DNA from: Novipirellula artificiosorum
GTDB lineage: Bacteria; Planctomycetota; Planctomycetia; Pirellulales; Pirellulaceae
NCBI RefSeq assembly: GCF_007860135.1
Contig: NZ_SJPV01000005.1
Location: 109,885-173,884 of the forward strand
Reading direction: 5' to 3'
DNA: 64,000 bases
In this document: positions 40,101 through 46,728 of the stretch, piece by piece
How the letters are laid out: every line of letters begins with the position of its first letter
How positions within the stretch are numbered: the first letter of the stretch is position 1
Made by a program: the position numbers and the translations under genes
The notes under the pieces: model-generated
What the model was told of the DNA's origin: nothing
Database searches by the model: none
What the model saw: the letters and a program-made list of their open reading frames with translations, nothing else

Positions 40101-40847
40101 ACGTATGACATCTATGTTTCTCAAAACGATGGACCCTTTGAGCCGCTTTGGATGAGTTCCACCGAGACAAGTCGCACGTTCACCGGCGAGTCGGGTAACA
40201 CCTATGGTTTTGCAAGTGTTGCCCAAGACCGTGTCGGAAATGTCGAGGTGGCGCCAACGAATGCGGATGCAAGAACGCTCGTGATGATTGGTGCATGGAG
40301 AAACCCGACCAATCCCTTCGATGTTGACAACAGCGGTGATGTGACTGCCTATGACGCACTCCTCGTCATTAACGAGTTGTCGGACAGTCTCGTTCACGAC
40401 CGTGAAACGGAACTTCTCATACCGCTTCGTCCCGAAGGCTATCACGATCGTTACTACGACGTGGAACCCGATGGAAAGTTGACGGCGCTGGATGCACTTC
40501 GTGTAATCAACGAGCTTTCCATTCCACTCGTCGATCCGTCCCAAGTCTCAGCAGAATCGGTCGCTCTTGCCACAGTTGCGGGAATCCTGACACCTACGGT
40601 TGATCGCCGGATCGACGTCAAGAGGTCAGAGTCGTCTATCGCGGAAATCCCTCGTGTCGCGAGCTGGCAACTTTCTAGCGAATGGCAACGTTACACGAAG
40701 ACTACGCGGGATCGATTGTTCGAACGGGCCCCACTAATGGAAAGCAAGAGCGAGAGCGAGACGGAACAGCCCGTCTTCGACGAAATGCTCTCGACTTTGG
40801 CAAAGGACGTCTCCCAACACTGGTTTTCTGAACTCTCTACAACTTAG
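34134..40847 (+). CDS. Giant LEPR-XLL protein: beta-helix, CARDB, caspase-like, dockerin
   Basis: A 2237-residue exported protein. The basic start ends in LEERALLAS, a planctomycete LEPR-XLL-like export element. Residues about 50-900 form right-handed beta-helix repeats, including near-identical 192-residue units. A CARDB domain (about 945-1055; ADLQIQLMAAPSNVMSGEEV) and a PPC-like domain (about 1070-1170) follow. Residues about 1485-1720 have a caspase/metacaspase-like fold: RGLVVTLQDYKGKEPNL, His1575 in LFFSMHGVDQ and Cys1620 in IVIVVDACYAHAL, the expected His-Cys dyad. Afterwards come a conserved adhesion-type domain (about 1780-1950), an Fn3-like domain, and a dockerin-like pair (about 2063-2130; FDVDNSGDVTAYDALLVINE and KLTALDALRVINELS). 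It is likely displayed at the cell surface. Whether the peptidase is active, and on what, is unknown. Confidence 0.85.
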   Translation: MRFRRLLKSRRSANKARRAQSRQLRRTPFRRMLQEHLEERALLASWSGTLTSDTTWTNGEVHQITDDLQVAADVTLTIAPGAIVKFRHANVELFVDGTLHAEGTPTAPIVFTSIHDDVGEDTNANGNETAPAAGNWARIVVNGSAVISNTDVRYGGYYYGAMVLGKNGDLTLSSSSLSHSAFDALRLEGTDATLVNNSFTANADAAISMDLNSNPTMNGVALTANGINGLQVDAGVLKRSLAWDDPDIVYWLDDDISVPVGMSLEIGAGQIVKPSNANAELHVNGRLAINGTEAAPVVFTSFADDSRGGDTNGDGDTSVPAPGNWARIQVLDESAGNTVNYFEAHYGGYYYGHALRAVQTGLMISNSTFTRSQHDAVRLEGTDATLTNNAFTTNADAAMSMDLNSNPTINGVALTVNGINGLQVDAGVLKRSLAWDDPDIVYWLDDDISVPVGMSLEIGAGQIVKPSNANAELHVNGSLAINGTEAAPVVFTSFADDTRGGDTNGDGDTSAPAPGNWARIQMLDESAGNTLNYFEAHYGGYYYGHTLRAAATDLAISNSTFTTSQSGAVRLEATDAILNSNAFLDNGDAAVSMDLSSNPDIDGVTLSGNRINGLQVNGGSLTKDLVWDDPDIVYWLDNDIFVPVGMSLEIGAGQIVKPSNANVELHVNGSLAINGTEAAPVVFTSFADDSRGGDTNGDGDASAPAPGNWARIDIRSGSGDHVIDNAVFEYGGYYYGGMLTIDNASVEVSRSWLSHSASDAVRSSGGASAELTNNVLVNNTNRGILATSQSHIKAINNTLDGNSYGAVSSETGSSIELFNNVITYHRVCGVAVDSGAGVVMAYNNIYNPASTNVIGAEDPIDVNGNLSRDPLFFSRGRTGDYRPFAGSPLIDAGLSTGNAFGVTPPATDHSGNPRYDDPGIEPNVGEGLVKYYDIGAFERQMVSDPEADLQIQLMAAPSNVMSGEEVTLTWKVSNLGPNTVTHSWIDSIDLIGTPTGQPARRVLEVVHADGLGVGQSYTKQATIMVPGFWSGDYIWRVSTDARYQVFEAQQEQNNVVESSIVALDVPELLVGQTISSAFTTEGNQQWFRIPVTAGQNLRVTLDREGALGRTELFVGHEYAPNRDSFDIASNRFGGPDANLDIGNAAAGNYYVLAQETSFTEGPIAFELSAELLDFAVDHVNPTRGGNTGNVTVKIAGNAIPSDTTAQLIDARGHVIDSVATHWIDSSQIMATFDLSAAMSGPAELKLISGGIEKELADAFTVQDGGDAGYFSRITGPSFMRVDRQNEFTVTWGNRGTVDAPVHLAYFETTGVSSLSLTPGGPQIDGGHMFLAMSPDSLASVIPPGNEQSFKVYASTSEPGDFSLRLRTIPITATELLAVQIDWDRISSVAKPPSLTELHWSQLFEQLRAQLGATWASMLQIVADNSLQILQQPAGTVATLKPGIDLRPGLLVEIGKAYEALGWTPTDTALGQLADRVAGEAASRPGQVRGLVVTLQDYKGKEPNLLSTKKDMSNIRSFFRSTPEISESNFQFYSDALSAPPPRETTITAQQLEAAVKSLADSSQTDDQLLLFFSMHGVDQADPNNRSSGLVTNSGTFFYEDLLKSLAGAKAKNIVIVVDACYAHALIRRLEYYTDVPEDVEKRITIVTASDQGQMSQSRTGTGGFFTSKFLEELLDLENDRASRGGNSDGRVSVKEALKGVGKNVGGWFAPYQNPKINADAPDVVLYDPAGESKDEIEDELEDDAPTLFERITGGNIEFRGQSGRPRDPNDKASSTINDETMGWISSNQPITYTIHFENLPDPNLPPELTLPAQEVVVTDHLSTNLDWSSLELGSIGFGDTVVPLEAGQSSYQGNTSVSADPYPVHINVDFDTETGLLTWRMQSFDEQTQLYPADPFAGFLPVNDASRQGEGFVTFTIRPKQTLVDRDQIQNTAAIVFDTNDPIITNTVTNTVDDVGPESSVSVLPEAFGTASFTVQWGGSDVGDGSGIATYDIYVSQNDGPFEPLWMSSTETSRTFTGESGNTYGFASVAQDRVGNVEVAPTNADARTLVMIGAWRNPTNPFDVDNSGDVTAYDALLVINELSDSLVHDRETELLIPLRPEGYHDRYYDVEPDGKLTALDALRVINELSIPLVDPSQVSAESVALATVAGILTPTVDRRIDVKRSESSIAEIPRVASWQLSSEWQRYTKTTRDRLFERAPLMESKSESETEQPVFDEMLSTLAKDVSQHWFSELSTT
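34857..36290 (+). repeat. 576-bp tandem coding repeats in giant gene
   Basis: Three units start at 34857, 35433 and 36009, exactly 576 bases (192 codons) apart. The first two are nearly identical in DNA; the third is shorter before it diverges. A fourth, weaker relative precedes them (from about 34280). Such close DNA identity suggests recent duplication or gene conversion and allows unit loss or gain. Confidence 0.9.
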
Positions 40848-41011
40848 CAGCGGACCATCCACCAAGGGCGTCATGCATCTCACCCAAGATCCTTCAACCC
40901 CGTAAGTCTGGCGACATCCCGTGCCGTGTGCGATACTGATTGTTTCGTCGTTGCATCGAGGGCATGCGATTGACGCCGGTCCTATAACCGTGCAAACAGG
41001 AATTGGAGACG

Positions 41012-41914
41012 ATGCTTAACAAGTATTTCAACTGCTTCTTTGCCGGGGTGGCGTTCTTTTCGGTTCCGTCGTTTGTGGGGGCGGGTGAACGTGTGCCGGC
41101 CGGTAGGGCGTTTGAAATCCCAGAAGGGCCCGAGGTTTTGGTAGACGATTGGCATGGTTATCGACGTCACTCGTTTGTGGTTGACGGATGTCCGGCATTT
41201 GTTGTTGAGCCAAAGGAACCAATGCTGGGCAATCCGTGGATCTGGTCGATGATGTTTCCAGATAGTTTTTACAGACGGGTACCGGCACATGCGTTGTTGG
41301 GCAAAGGGTTCTATTACGCATACATCGACACCCAAAACCGTTTCGGGTGTCCCGATGCCCTTGAACATTGCGATGCCTTCTATGCTTTCTTGACCGACCG
41401 TGGTCTCTCAAAACGTGTCACGCTCAGCGCCCTCAGCCGAGGTGGACTCTATGCTTATGGCTGGGCGAGACAAAACGCGGAGAAGACCCTTTGCATCTAT
41501 GCCGACGCTGCGGTGTGCGATTTCAAAAGCTGGCCTGGCGGCAAAATGGGCAAAGGCATGGGCAACAAGCAGAACTGGGAGGAGCTAAAGAAGTGCTATC
41601 GTTTCCCGGGCGATGCCGAAGCACTGGCCTGGCCACATAACCCCGTCGACAGCCTGCAACCACTGGCCGATGCGAAGATTCCGCTGATTCATGTGACTGG
41701 CGATTCCGACCGGACGGTTCCGATGGAAGAAAACACCGAGATCGTCCAGCGGCGGTATGAAGCTCTCGGCGGTGATATCACCGTGTTTCGAAAACCGGGT
41801 GGCGATCATCACCCGCATGGACTCGATGACCCTGCGCCGGTCATCGAATTGATTTTGCACCACTACGAGCACGAACGCAAGAATGCGACGCCGAGAAGCT
41901 CTTCCAAAGAGTGA
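41012..41914 (+). CDS. Secreted alpha/beta-hydrolase
   Basis: A 300-residue protein with a signal-like start (YFNCFFAGVAFFSVPSFVGAG). It has an alpha/beta-hydrolase fold with nucleophile elbow LSALSRGGLYAYGW, an acid in HVTGDSDRTVPMEEN, and a histidine in KPGGDHHPHGLDDPAP. The N-terminal part resembles planctomycete prolyl-oligopeptidase-like or esterase hydrolases (DDWHGYRRHSFVVDG). ATG 41012 follows GGAG three bases upstream; a TTG nine bases earlier is possible. Its place between the giant surface protein and the cytochrome, within a carbohydrate island, suggests an ester-cleaving accessory enzyme. Substrate unknown. Confidence 0.8.
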   Translation: MLNKYFNCFFAGVAFFSVPSFVGAGERVPAGRAFEIPEGPEVLVDDWHGYRRHSFVVDGCPAFVVEPKEPMLGNPWIWSMMFPDSFYRRVPAHALLGKGFYYAYIDTQNRFGCPDALEHCDAFYAFLTDRGLSKRVTLSALSRGGLYAYGWARQNAEKTLCIYADAAVCDFKSWPGGKMGKGMGNKQNWEELKKCYRFPGDAEALAWPHNPVDSLQPLADAKIPLIHVTGDSDRTVPMEENTEIVQRRYEALGGDITVFRKPGGDHHPHGLDDPAPVIELILHHYEHERKNATPRSSSKE

Positions 41915-42090
41915 ACCGAGAAAGGAAGGTCGGCCTTGCAATGAGGAAGCGATTGCAGTCAGCAGTGCGACTTTTTGCCACGCTCCCTTGATCGATTGCG
42001 AATTGGAACGCGATAGTCGATACTGCCACTATCGAAATGACTCCTTCTCCTGCCGACTCTATTGAATGAGTCTTCGTCGGAATCTGATCT

Positions 42091-43548
42091 GTGAACATCA
42101 AATGGGTTGCGCTCGGCGCATTGGCTTTAGCTGTATTGGGGTGGTGCGTCCTGTCATCAAGACAGGATACACACAGCGACGAGATCGCGAGTCAGCTTGC
42201 GAAACGAGAAGCGGCAACGGTGGCCGCAAATCCGGGGAAAGAGCTGGACGCACTGACCGAGCGCGGCGTTGGCATGCCGTTACCGGACGATTTGGTCGCG
42301 GGTTGGGTCGCGTCCCACAAGTATTGGTTTGTCGGTAAGGATGAAGACGGCGGAGGTGTTGAAATACCGTTTGCTCCGGGTCAGTTCCCAAAGCCTGCAC
42401 CTGATCTCGAACCCGTTAACGCCAATCCCGGTTTTGTCGGCCCACAGGCGTGTCAAAAATGCCATCCTGAGCATCACAACACGGCCCTTTTGACGATGCA
42501 CTACAACACGTCGCGAGGAATCACAACCGACACAGTCCTCAAGGGACGGTTTGAGCCAGGCAAGAATGTGTTTAAGACGAAACATGATGGCGTCTCGTTC
42601 GAAATGATTAAGAGAGGAGACCGCTATTATCAGCGCACGCACTTCTATGACTGGCATTTTGATGTGCCAATGGACATTTCAGTTGGGGCATCCATTATCG
42701 GCCAATCCTACTTGTATTGGCACGGAGACCAGCTCTACCAGGCGAACATGACTCACGTCGATGAAGGCAACGTATGGGTCAACAGCCCAGGGTACACCGA
42801 TGGCGACGCATCCTTTGCTCGTCCCATTGGACCACACTGCCTGAGTTGCCATGGCAGCTATCACGATTACCGGGAATTCCCCAACCATTTCACTCCCGAC
42901 CAATTTATCTTTGGCGTGACTTGCGAGCGTTGTCACGGTCCTGGGGCAGAGCACATCGAGTATCACGAGAAACACCCTGACGAAAAGACCCCCTATGCGA
43001 TCGTCAAGATCGCTGATCTTCCGCGCGACAAACAGGTTGAAGTCTGTGGTCAGTGCCATCTTGGACGGTACATTCCGAGTGGACGAGCGTTTCGCTTTCG
43101 ACCTGGCGACGAGTTCTTTGACTATTACGAAAACGGTGACATAAATACCGACGGTGCCGGCGCGGTCCACGGCGCCAACCAACTCGCACGATTGCGGCAA
43201 AGCGAGTGCTTTGTCCAATCGGAGATGAGTTGTGTGGATTGCCATAATCCGCACTGCAACGAACACGGAAACACCGCACTCTATTCCGAACGATGCATCA
43301 AGTGCCACGAGCCTCAGGCATGCGGGATGTACGAGCAGGTTGACTTCGATCTTGCCAAAAACTGTATCGACTGCCACATGACGTATCGACCGTCGTCGGG
43401 GTTCGTGATGCAATCGGTCGCGGGAGATGTTTCCCCGCCACTACGTGATCATTTGATCCAAATCGATCAACAGGCAACCGACGAATTTCTGGAAAAGCAA
43501 AACCGCAGCGTCCAAGACAAGGAGGACGCTGCGGTACACGGGCCATGA
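42091..43548 (+). CDS. Seven-heme cytochrome c family protein
   Basis: A 485-residue exported protein with an N-terminal membrane segment (VALGALALAVLGWCVLSS) and seven CXXCH heme-binding sites: CQKCH, CLSCH, CERCH, CGQCH, CVDCH, CIKCH and CIDCH. The layout (FVGPQACQKCHPEHH, ITCERCHGPGAEHIEYHEKH-like block, SCVDCHNPH) resembles planctomycete multiheme cytochromes related to cytochrome c554 or tetraheme reductase components. It probably transfers electrons in the periplasm; partner and substrate unknown. The start is GTG 42091 (MNIKWVALG). The last codons and stop lie inside a 15-bp tandem repeat. Confidence 0.88.
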   Translation: MNIKWVALGALALAVLGWCVLSSRQDTHSDEIASQLAKREAATVAANPGKELDALTERGVGMPLPDDLVAGWVASHKYWFVGKDEDGGGVEIPFAPGQFPKPAPDLEPVNANPGFVGPQACQKCHPEHHNTALLTMHYNTSRGITTDTVLKGRFEPGKNVFKTKHDGVSFEMIKRGDRYYQRTHFYDWHFDVPMDISVGASIIGQSYLYWHGDQLYQANMTHVDEGNVWVNSPGYTDGDASFARPIGPHCLSCHGSYHDYREFPNHFTPDQFIFGVTCERCHGPGAEHIEYHEKHPDEKTPYAIVKIADLPRDKQVEVCGQCHLGRYIPSGRAFRFRPGDEFFDYYENGDINTDGAGAVHGANQLARLRQSECFVQSEMSCVDCHNPHCNEHGNTALYSERCIKCHEPQACGMYEQVDFDLAKNCIDCHMTYRPSSGFVMQSVAGDVSPPLRDHLIQIDQQATDEFLEKQNRSVQDKEDAAVHGP

Positions 43549-43600
43549 ACCAAAGGGCCATGAACCAAAGGGCCATGAACCAAAGGGCCATGAACCAAAG
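43541..43600. repeat. 15-bp tandem repeat, four copies, spanning a stop codon
   Basis: Four perfect head-to-tail copies of GGCCATGAACCAAAG. The TGA stop of the cytochrome gene lies in the first copy. Each copy contains an ATG-A overlap in the same phase. Because 15 is divisible by three, copy-number changes would not alter the reading frame upstream. Confidence 0.95.
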
Positions 43601-43674
43601 GGAGAGCGAGCTTTGTTGCCCCAGTCGGCCACGGTCACCACGGTGCCGACACGAAGCACGTCGCGGTTGCCGCG

Positions 43675-43701
43675 TGCGCAAAACTGATTTTGTTTTGCGC
43701 A
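43675..43701. terminator. Perfect hairpin, possible terminator
   Basis: TGCGCAAAAC (43675-43684) pairs perfectly with GTTTTGCGCA (43692-43701), with a seven-base loop. It lies between the cytochrome gene and the GH127-like gene. No long T run follows, so factor-independent termination is only possible. Confidence 0.45.
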
Positions 43702-43787
43702 GTTGTTGAGTTTCCGTTTAGGCCAGACCGAGGTAAGCTGATCGAGTGTCGGTTCCCACCTCCCTCCCTCCGTCAGCAACCTTTTCG

Positions 43788-46463
43788 ATGACCAACCTCT
43801 TCCACTGGGCCGTTCTGCTTACGACCGGTCTGATTTGTTCGATCGCAACGGCCGAGGACGTCAATTTGGCGTTGGTTGGCAAAGCGACCACGTCTCATGT
43901 GTCCGGTGACACCTCCCTTACCGCACTGAATGATGCTTCGGTCCCCGAAACGTCTCACCAACGTGGACGAGGCTCCTACGGCAATTGGCCCACGCACGGC
44001 ACACAGTGGGTCCAGTACCAATGGAGCCAACCGATCAGCACCAAGAAAGTGAGGGTTTTCTGGTGGGACGATCACCGCGGTGTTCGCTTGCCTGCCGCAT
44101 GCCGAGTGAAGTATTGGGACGGCGACAAGTTCGTCCCGGTCTCGAACCCCGAGGGTCTCGGCGTCAAGGCGAGTGAGTACAACACGACGACCTTCGATGA
44201 AGTGCAAACCGATCAATTGCGATTGGAAATGGATGGCGAAGATGATTTTTCAACCGGGATCCTTGAATGGCAAGTACTCGACTCGGGCAAATCGCCTGAT
44301 TTCCCGCCGACCGTTTCGGCTGGTATCGACCGCGTCGTGGTGCTCGGCGGCAAGACCTATCTTCGCGGCCAGGCTAAAGCTTTGAACGGTTCGAAACCCC
44401 TGGTCACCATGAAATGGAGTAAGGCATCGGGACAGGGGGACGTGACGTTCGCCGATCCGACTGCGAGCCGAACGACCGCCACCTTCTCGGAAACGGGCCG
44501 CTATGTTTTGAAACTAACGGGTTCGAAGGGCAATTTGAGTGACTCATCGTTGGTAACGGTACAAGTGATCGAACCGCCCCCCGCCAAGCATCTCGACTTG
44601 GTCGACACTCGCAGCTACACCCTCAACAGCCCGCTGTGGAACGATCGTGCCAAGGCATTGATCGTCAATTGGATTCCGCACTGTATCGAGAGGATCTCCG
44701 ACCCGGATTTGAAAGAGGGCGGCATCAATAACCTGGTTGACGCGGCGAATAAGTTGGCTGGCAAGCCACATGGCAAACATCGCGGCTATGTCTTCTCCAA
44801 CGCCTGGATCTACAATACGATCGAGTCGATTTGTGTTGCTGTAATGATCGATCCACAAGGGGATACCGAGATCATCGCAGCACAAAACGCGATGCGTCAG
44901 ACGCTTGAGGATTGGATTCCCAAAGTGCTGGCGGCTCAAGAAGCCGATGGTTACCTTCAAACCTATTTCACGCTCAACGACCTGCCCCACTGGTCGCCTC
45001 GGCATCGTGATGCTCACGAAGGCTACGTCGCCGGCTATTTGCTTGAAGCCGGCATCGCCCACTATTTGATGACCGAAAAGAACGATTCGCGGCTCTACGA
45101 TGCTGCCAAGCGATTAGCGGATTGTTGGTGCAACCAGATTGGACCGGCACCCAAACAAGAATGGTTTGACGGGCACCAGGCCATGGAGATCGCACTCGTT
45201 CGCTTTGGACGATTCGTCAATCATGTCGAAGGAAACGGACGCGGCAGCAAATACATCGATTTGGCAAAATTCTTGCTTGACGGTCGCGACGACGGCAGTG
45301 AATACGACCAGAGTCACGTGCCGGTGACTGAACAGTACGCCGCTGTCGGCCATGCCGTGCGGGCATCGTATTCCTATGCCGGCATGGCGGATGTAGCGAT
45401 GGAAACTCATGATACCGATTACCAATCTGCGGTGATGTCGCTGTGGGACAATGTGGTCAATCGCAAGTACTACCTGACCGGCGGGATCGGCAGTGGTGAA
45501 ACGTCCGAAGGGTTCGGGCCCGATTACTCGTTGCCACACAATGCCTATTGTGAATCGTGTTCGAGCTGCGGCGAGATCTTCATGCAGCACAAACTGCACC
45601 TGGCACATCACGATGCAAAGTATGCCGATTTGTACGAGCAAACACTGTACAACGCGCTGCTAGGCAGTTTGGATATCGCCGGCAAGCATTTCTATTATCC
45701 GAATCCCCTGGTCAGCCATACCAATCGGACGCCGTGGCACGTCTGTCCATGCTGTGTGGGCAACATTCCACGAACGTTGTTGATGCTGCCGACGTGGATG
45801 TACAGTAAGAGCGAATCCAACTTGTATGTGAATCTGTTTGTCGGTAGCACCATCACCGTCAAGGATGTCGACGGAATCGATGTCCAGTTGGTTCAAACGA
45901 CCGACTATCCGTTCCGCGGGGATGTGGTGATTGAAGTCAATCCTTCGGCCGCCAAAGCAATGCGTCTTCACATCCGCATGCCCCGACGTGACATCAGTAC
46001 GTTGTACACGGCGACCCCCGAGGCAGATGGTGCAACATCGATTCACTTGAACGGACAAGCGATCACACCATCAATCGAAAAGGGATACGCGGTGATCGAT
46101 CGAGTTTGGAAGCCGGGCGATCAGGTCGAACTGGAGCTTCCAATGCCGGTTCAGCGGATCAAGGCCGATGAAAAGATTGCGGCGACTCGAGGTCAAGTCG
46201 CGCTGCGACGCGGCCCGTTGGTGTATTGTGCCGAAGATGTCGATCAAGAAATGGGTAAAGCGATCTCAGCCAAATCCCCGTTGGAGGCGATTTCCAGCGC
46301 TGAACCGTTTGGTGAATCGGTTGGGAACTTACCCATCATTCACGGTACCTGGTCAGACGGCAGCGAGCTGACTGCGATTCCCTACTACCTGCGTAACAAT
46401 CGGACCAGCAAAGATGCGTCGCGACCGGCGCGTTCTACCGTTTGGTTGAAAGAAGAACCGTAG
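43788..46463 (+). CDS. GH127/GH146-type beta-L-arabinofuranosidase with accessory domains
   Basis: An 891-residue secreted protein. After a signal (FHWAVLLTTGLICSIATAED) come an F5/8 or CBM-like sandwich (about 25-165; QWVQYQWSQPISTKKVRVFW), a PKD-like domain (about 180-275) and a GH127/GH146-like (alpha/alpha)6 catalytic domain (about 285-880). The zinc and catalytic cysteine arrangement is visible: YCESCSSCG (Glu589, Cys591) and CPCCVGNIPR (Cys653, Cys655, Cys656), matching the Glu plus three-Cys site of HypBA1, whose nucleophile is a cysteine. ATG 43788 is preferred over an open frame from 43746. It probably releases L-arabinofuranose from arabinan, pectin or glycoprotein chains; the GH43 neighbour supports arabinan. 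The PKD-plus-CBM front is less common. Confidence 0.85.
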   Translation: MTNLFHWAVLLTTGLICSIATAEDVNLALVGKATTSHVSGDTSLTALNDASVPETSHQRGRGSYGNWPTHGTQWVQYQWSQPISTKKVRVFWWDDHRGVRLPAACRVKYWDGDKFVPVSNPEGLGVKASEYNTTTFDEVQTDQLRLEMDGEDDFSTGILEWQVLDSGKSPDFPPTVSAGIDRVVVLGGKTYLRGQAKALNGSKPLVTMKWSKASGQGDVTFADPTASRTTATFSETGRYVLKLTGSKGNLSDSSLVTVQVIEPPPAKHLDLVDTRSYTLNSPLWNDRAKALIVNWIPHCIERISDPDLKEGGINNLVDAANKLAGKPHGKHRGYVFSNAWIYNTIESICVAVMIDPQGDTEIIAAQNAMRQTLEDWIPKVLAAQEADGYLQTYFTLNDLPHWSPRHRDAHEGYVAGYLLEAGIAHYLMTEKNDSRLYDAAKRLADCWCNQIGPAPKQEWFDGHQAMEIALVRFGRFVNHVEGNGRGSKYIDLAKFLLDGRDDGSEYDQSHVPVTEQYAAVGHAVRASYSYAGMADVAMETHDTDYQSAVMSLWDNVVNRKYYLTGGIGSGETSEGFGPDYSLPHNAYCESCSSCGEIFMQHKLHLAHHDAKYADLYEQTLYNALLGSLDIAGKHFYYPNPLVSHTNRTPWHVCPCCVGNIPRTLLMLPTWMYSKSESNLYVNLFVGSTITVKDVDGIDVQLVQTTDYPFRGDVVIEVNPSAAKAMRLHIRMPRRDISTLYTATPEADGATSIHLNGQAITPSIEKGYAVIDRVWKPGDQVELELPMPVQRIKADEKIAATRGQVALRRGPLVYCAEDVDQEMGKAISAKSPLEAISSAEPFGESVGNLPIIHGTWSDGSELTAIPYYLRNNRTSKDASRPARSTVWLKEEP

Positions 46464-46501
46464 GCGTTGTTTCTTCGTTGAACCGAGGGCCCATTTGACC
46501 G

Positions 46502-46681
46502 CTAGCCCGGATGATTCGTTGGAGTGGTAGGCTTTAGCCGATTGCGTGCTGGATCCTTGTTGAATCGGCTAAAGCCTACGACTCCAACGTGCGCAGTCTG
46601 TTATTTACTCAATCGGTGTAAGCTGATTACATACAAAGGGTTACGGGGAATAGGTTTGGTCGGATGAATGATCCGGGCTAG
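46502..46681. mobile_element. Inverted-repeat element with internal 27-bp hairpin
   Basis: CTAGCCCGGAT (46502-46512) and ATCCGGGCTAG (46671-46681) are perfect inverted ends of a 180-base element between two convergent genes. Inside, 46517-46543 pairs with 46563-46589 (26 of 27 positions) to form a long hairpin around TAGGCTTTAGCCGATT. A shorter copy at 59877-59950 lacks the internal 91 bases. A non-autonomous mobile or REP-like element fits. It could also terminate both flanking genes. Confidence 0.65.
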
Positions 46682-46728
46682 TGTGGCGTCGCGGAAAACT
46701 TTTTTGCGTTTTGCTCGCAGCAATTGAA

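Noticed and set aside
42080-42130. Alternative ATG starts for the cytochrome gene
   Set aside because: Nearby ATGs are out of frame; GTG 42091 is the only start that includes the membrane segment.
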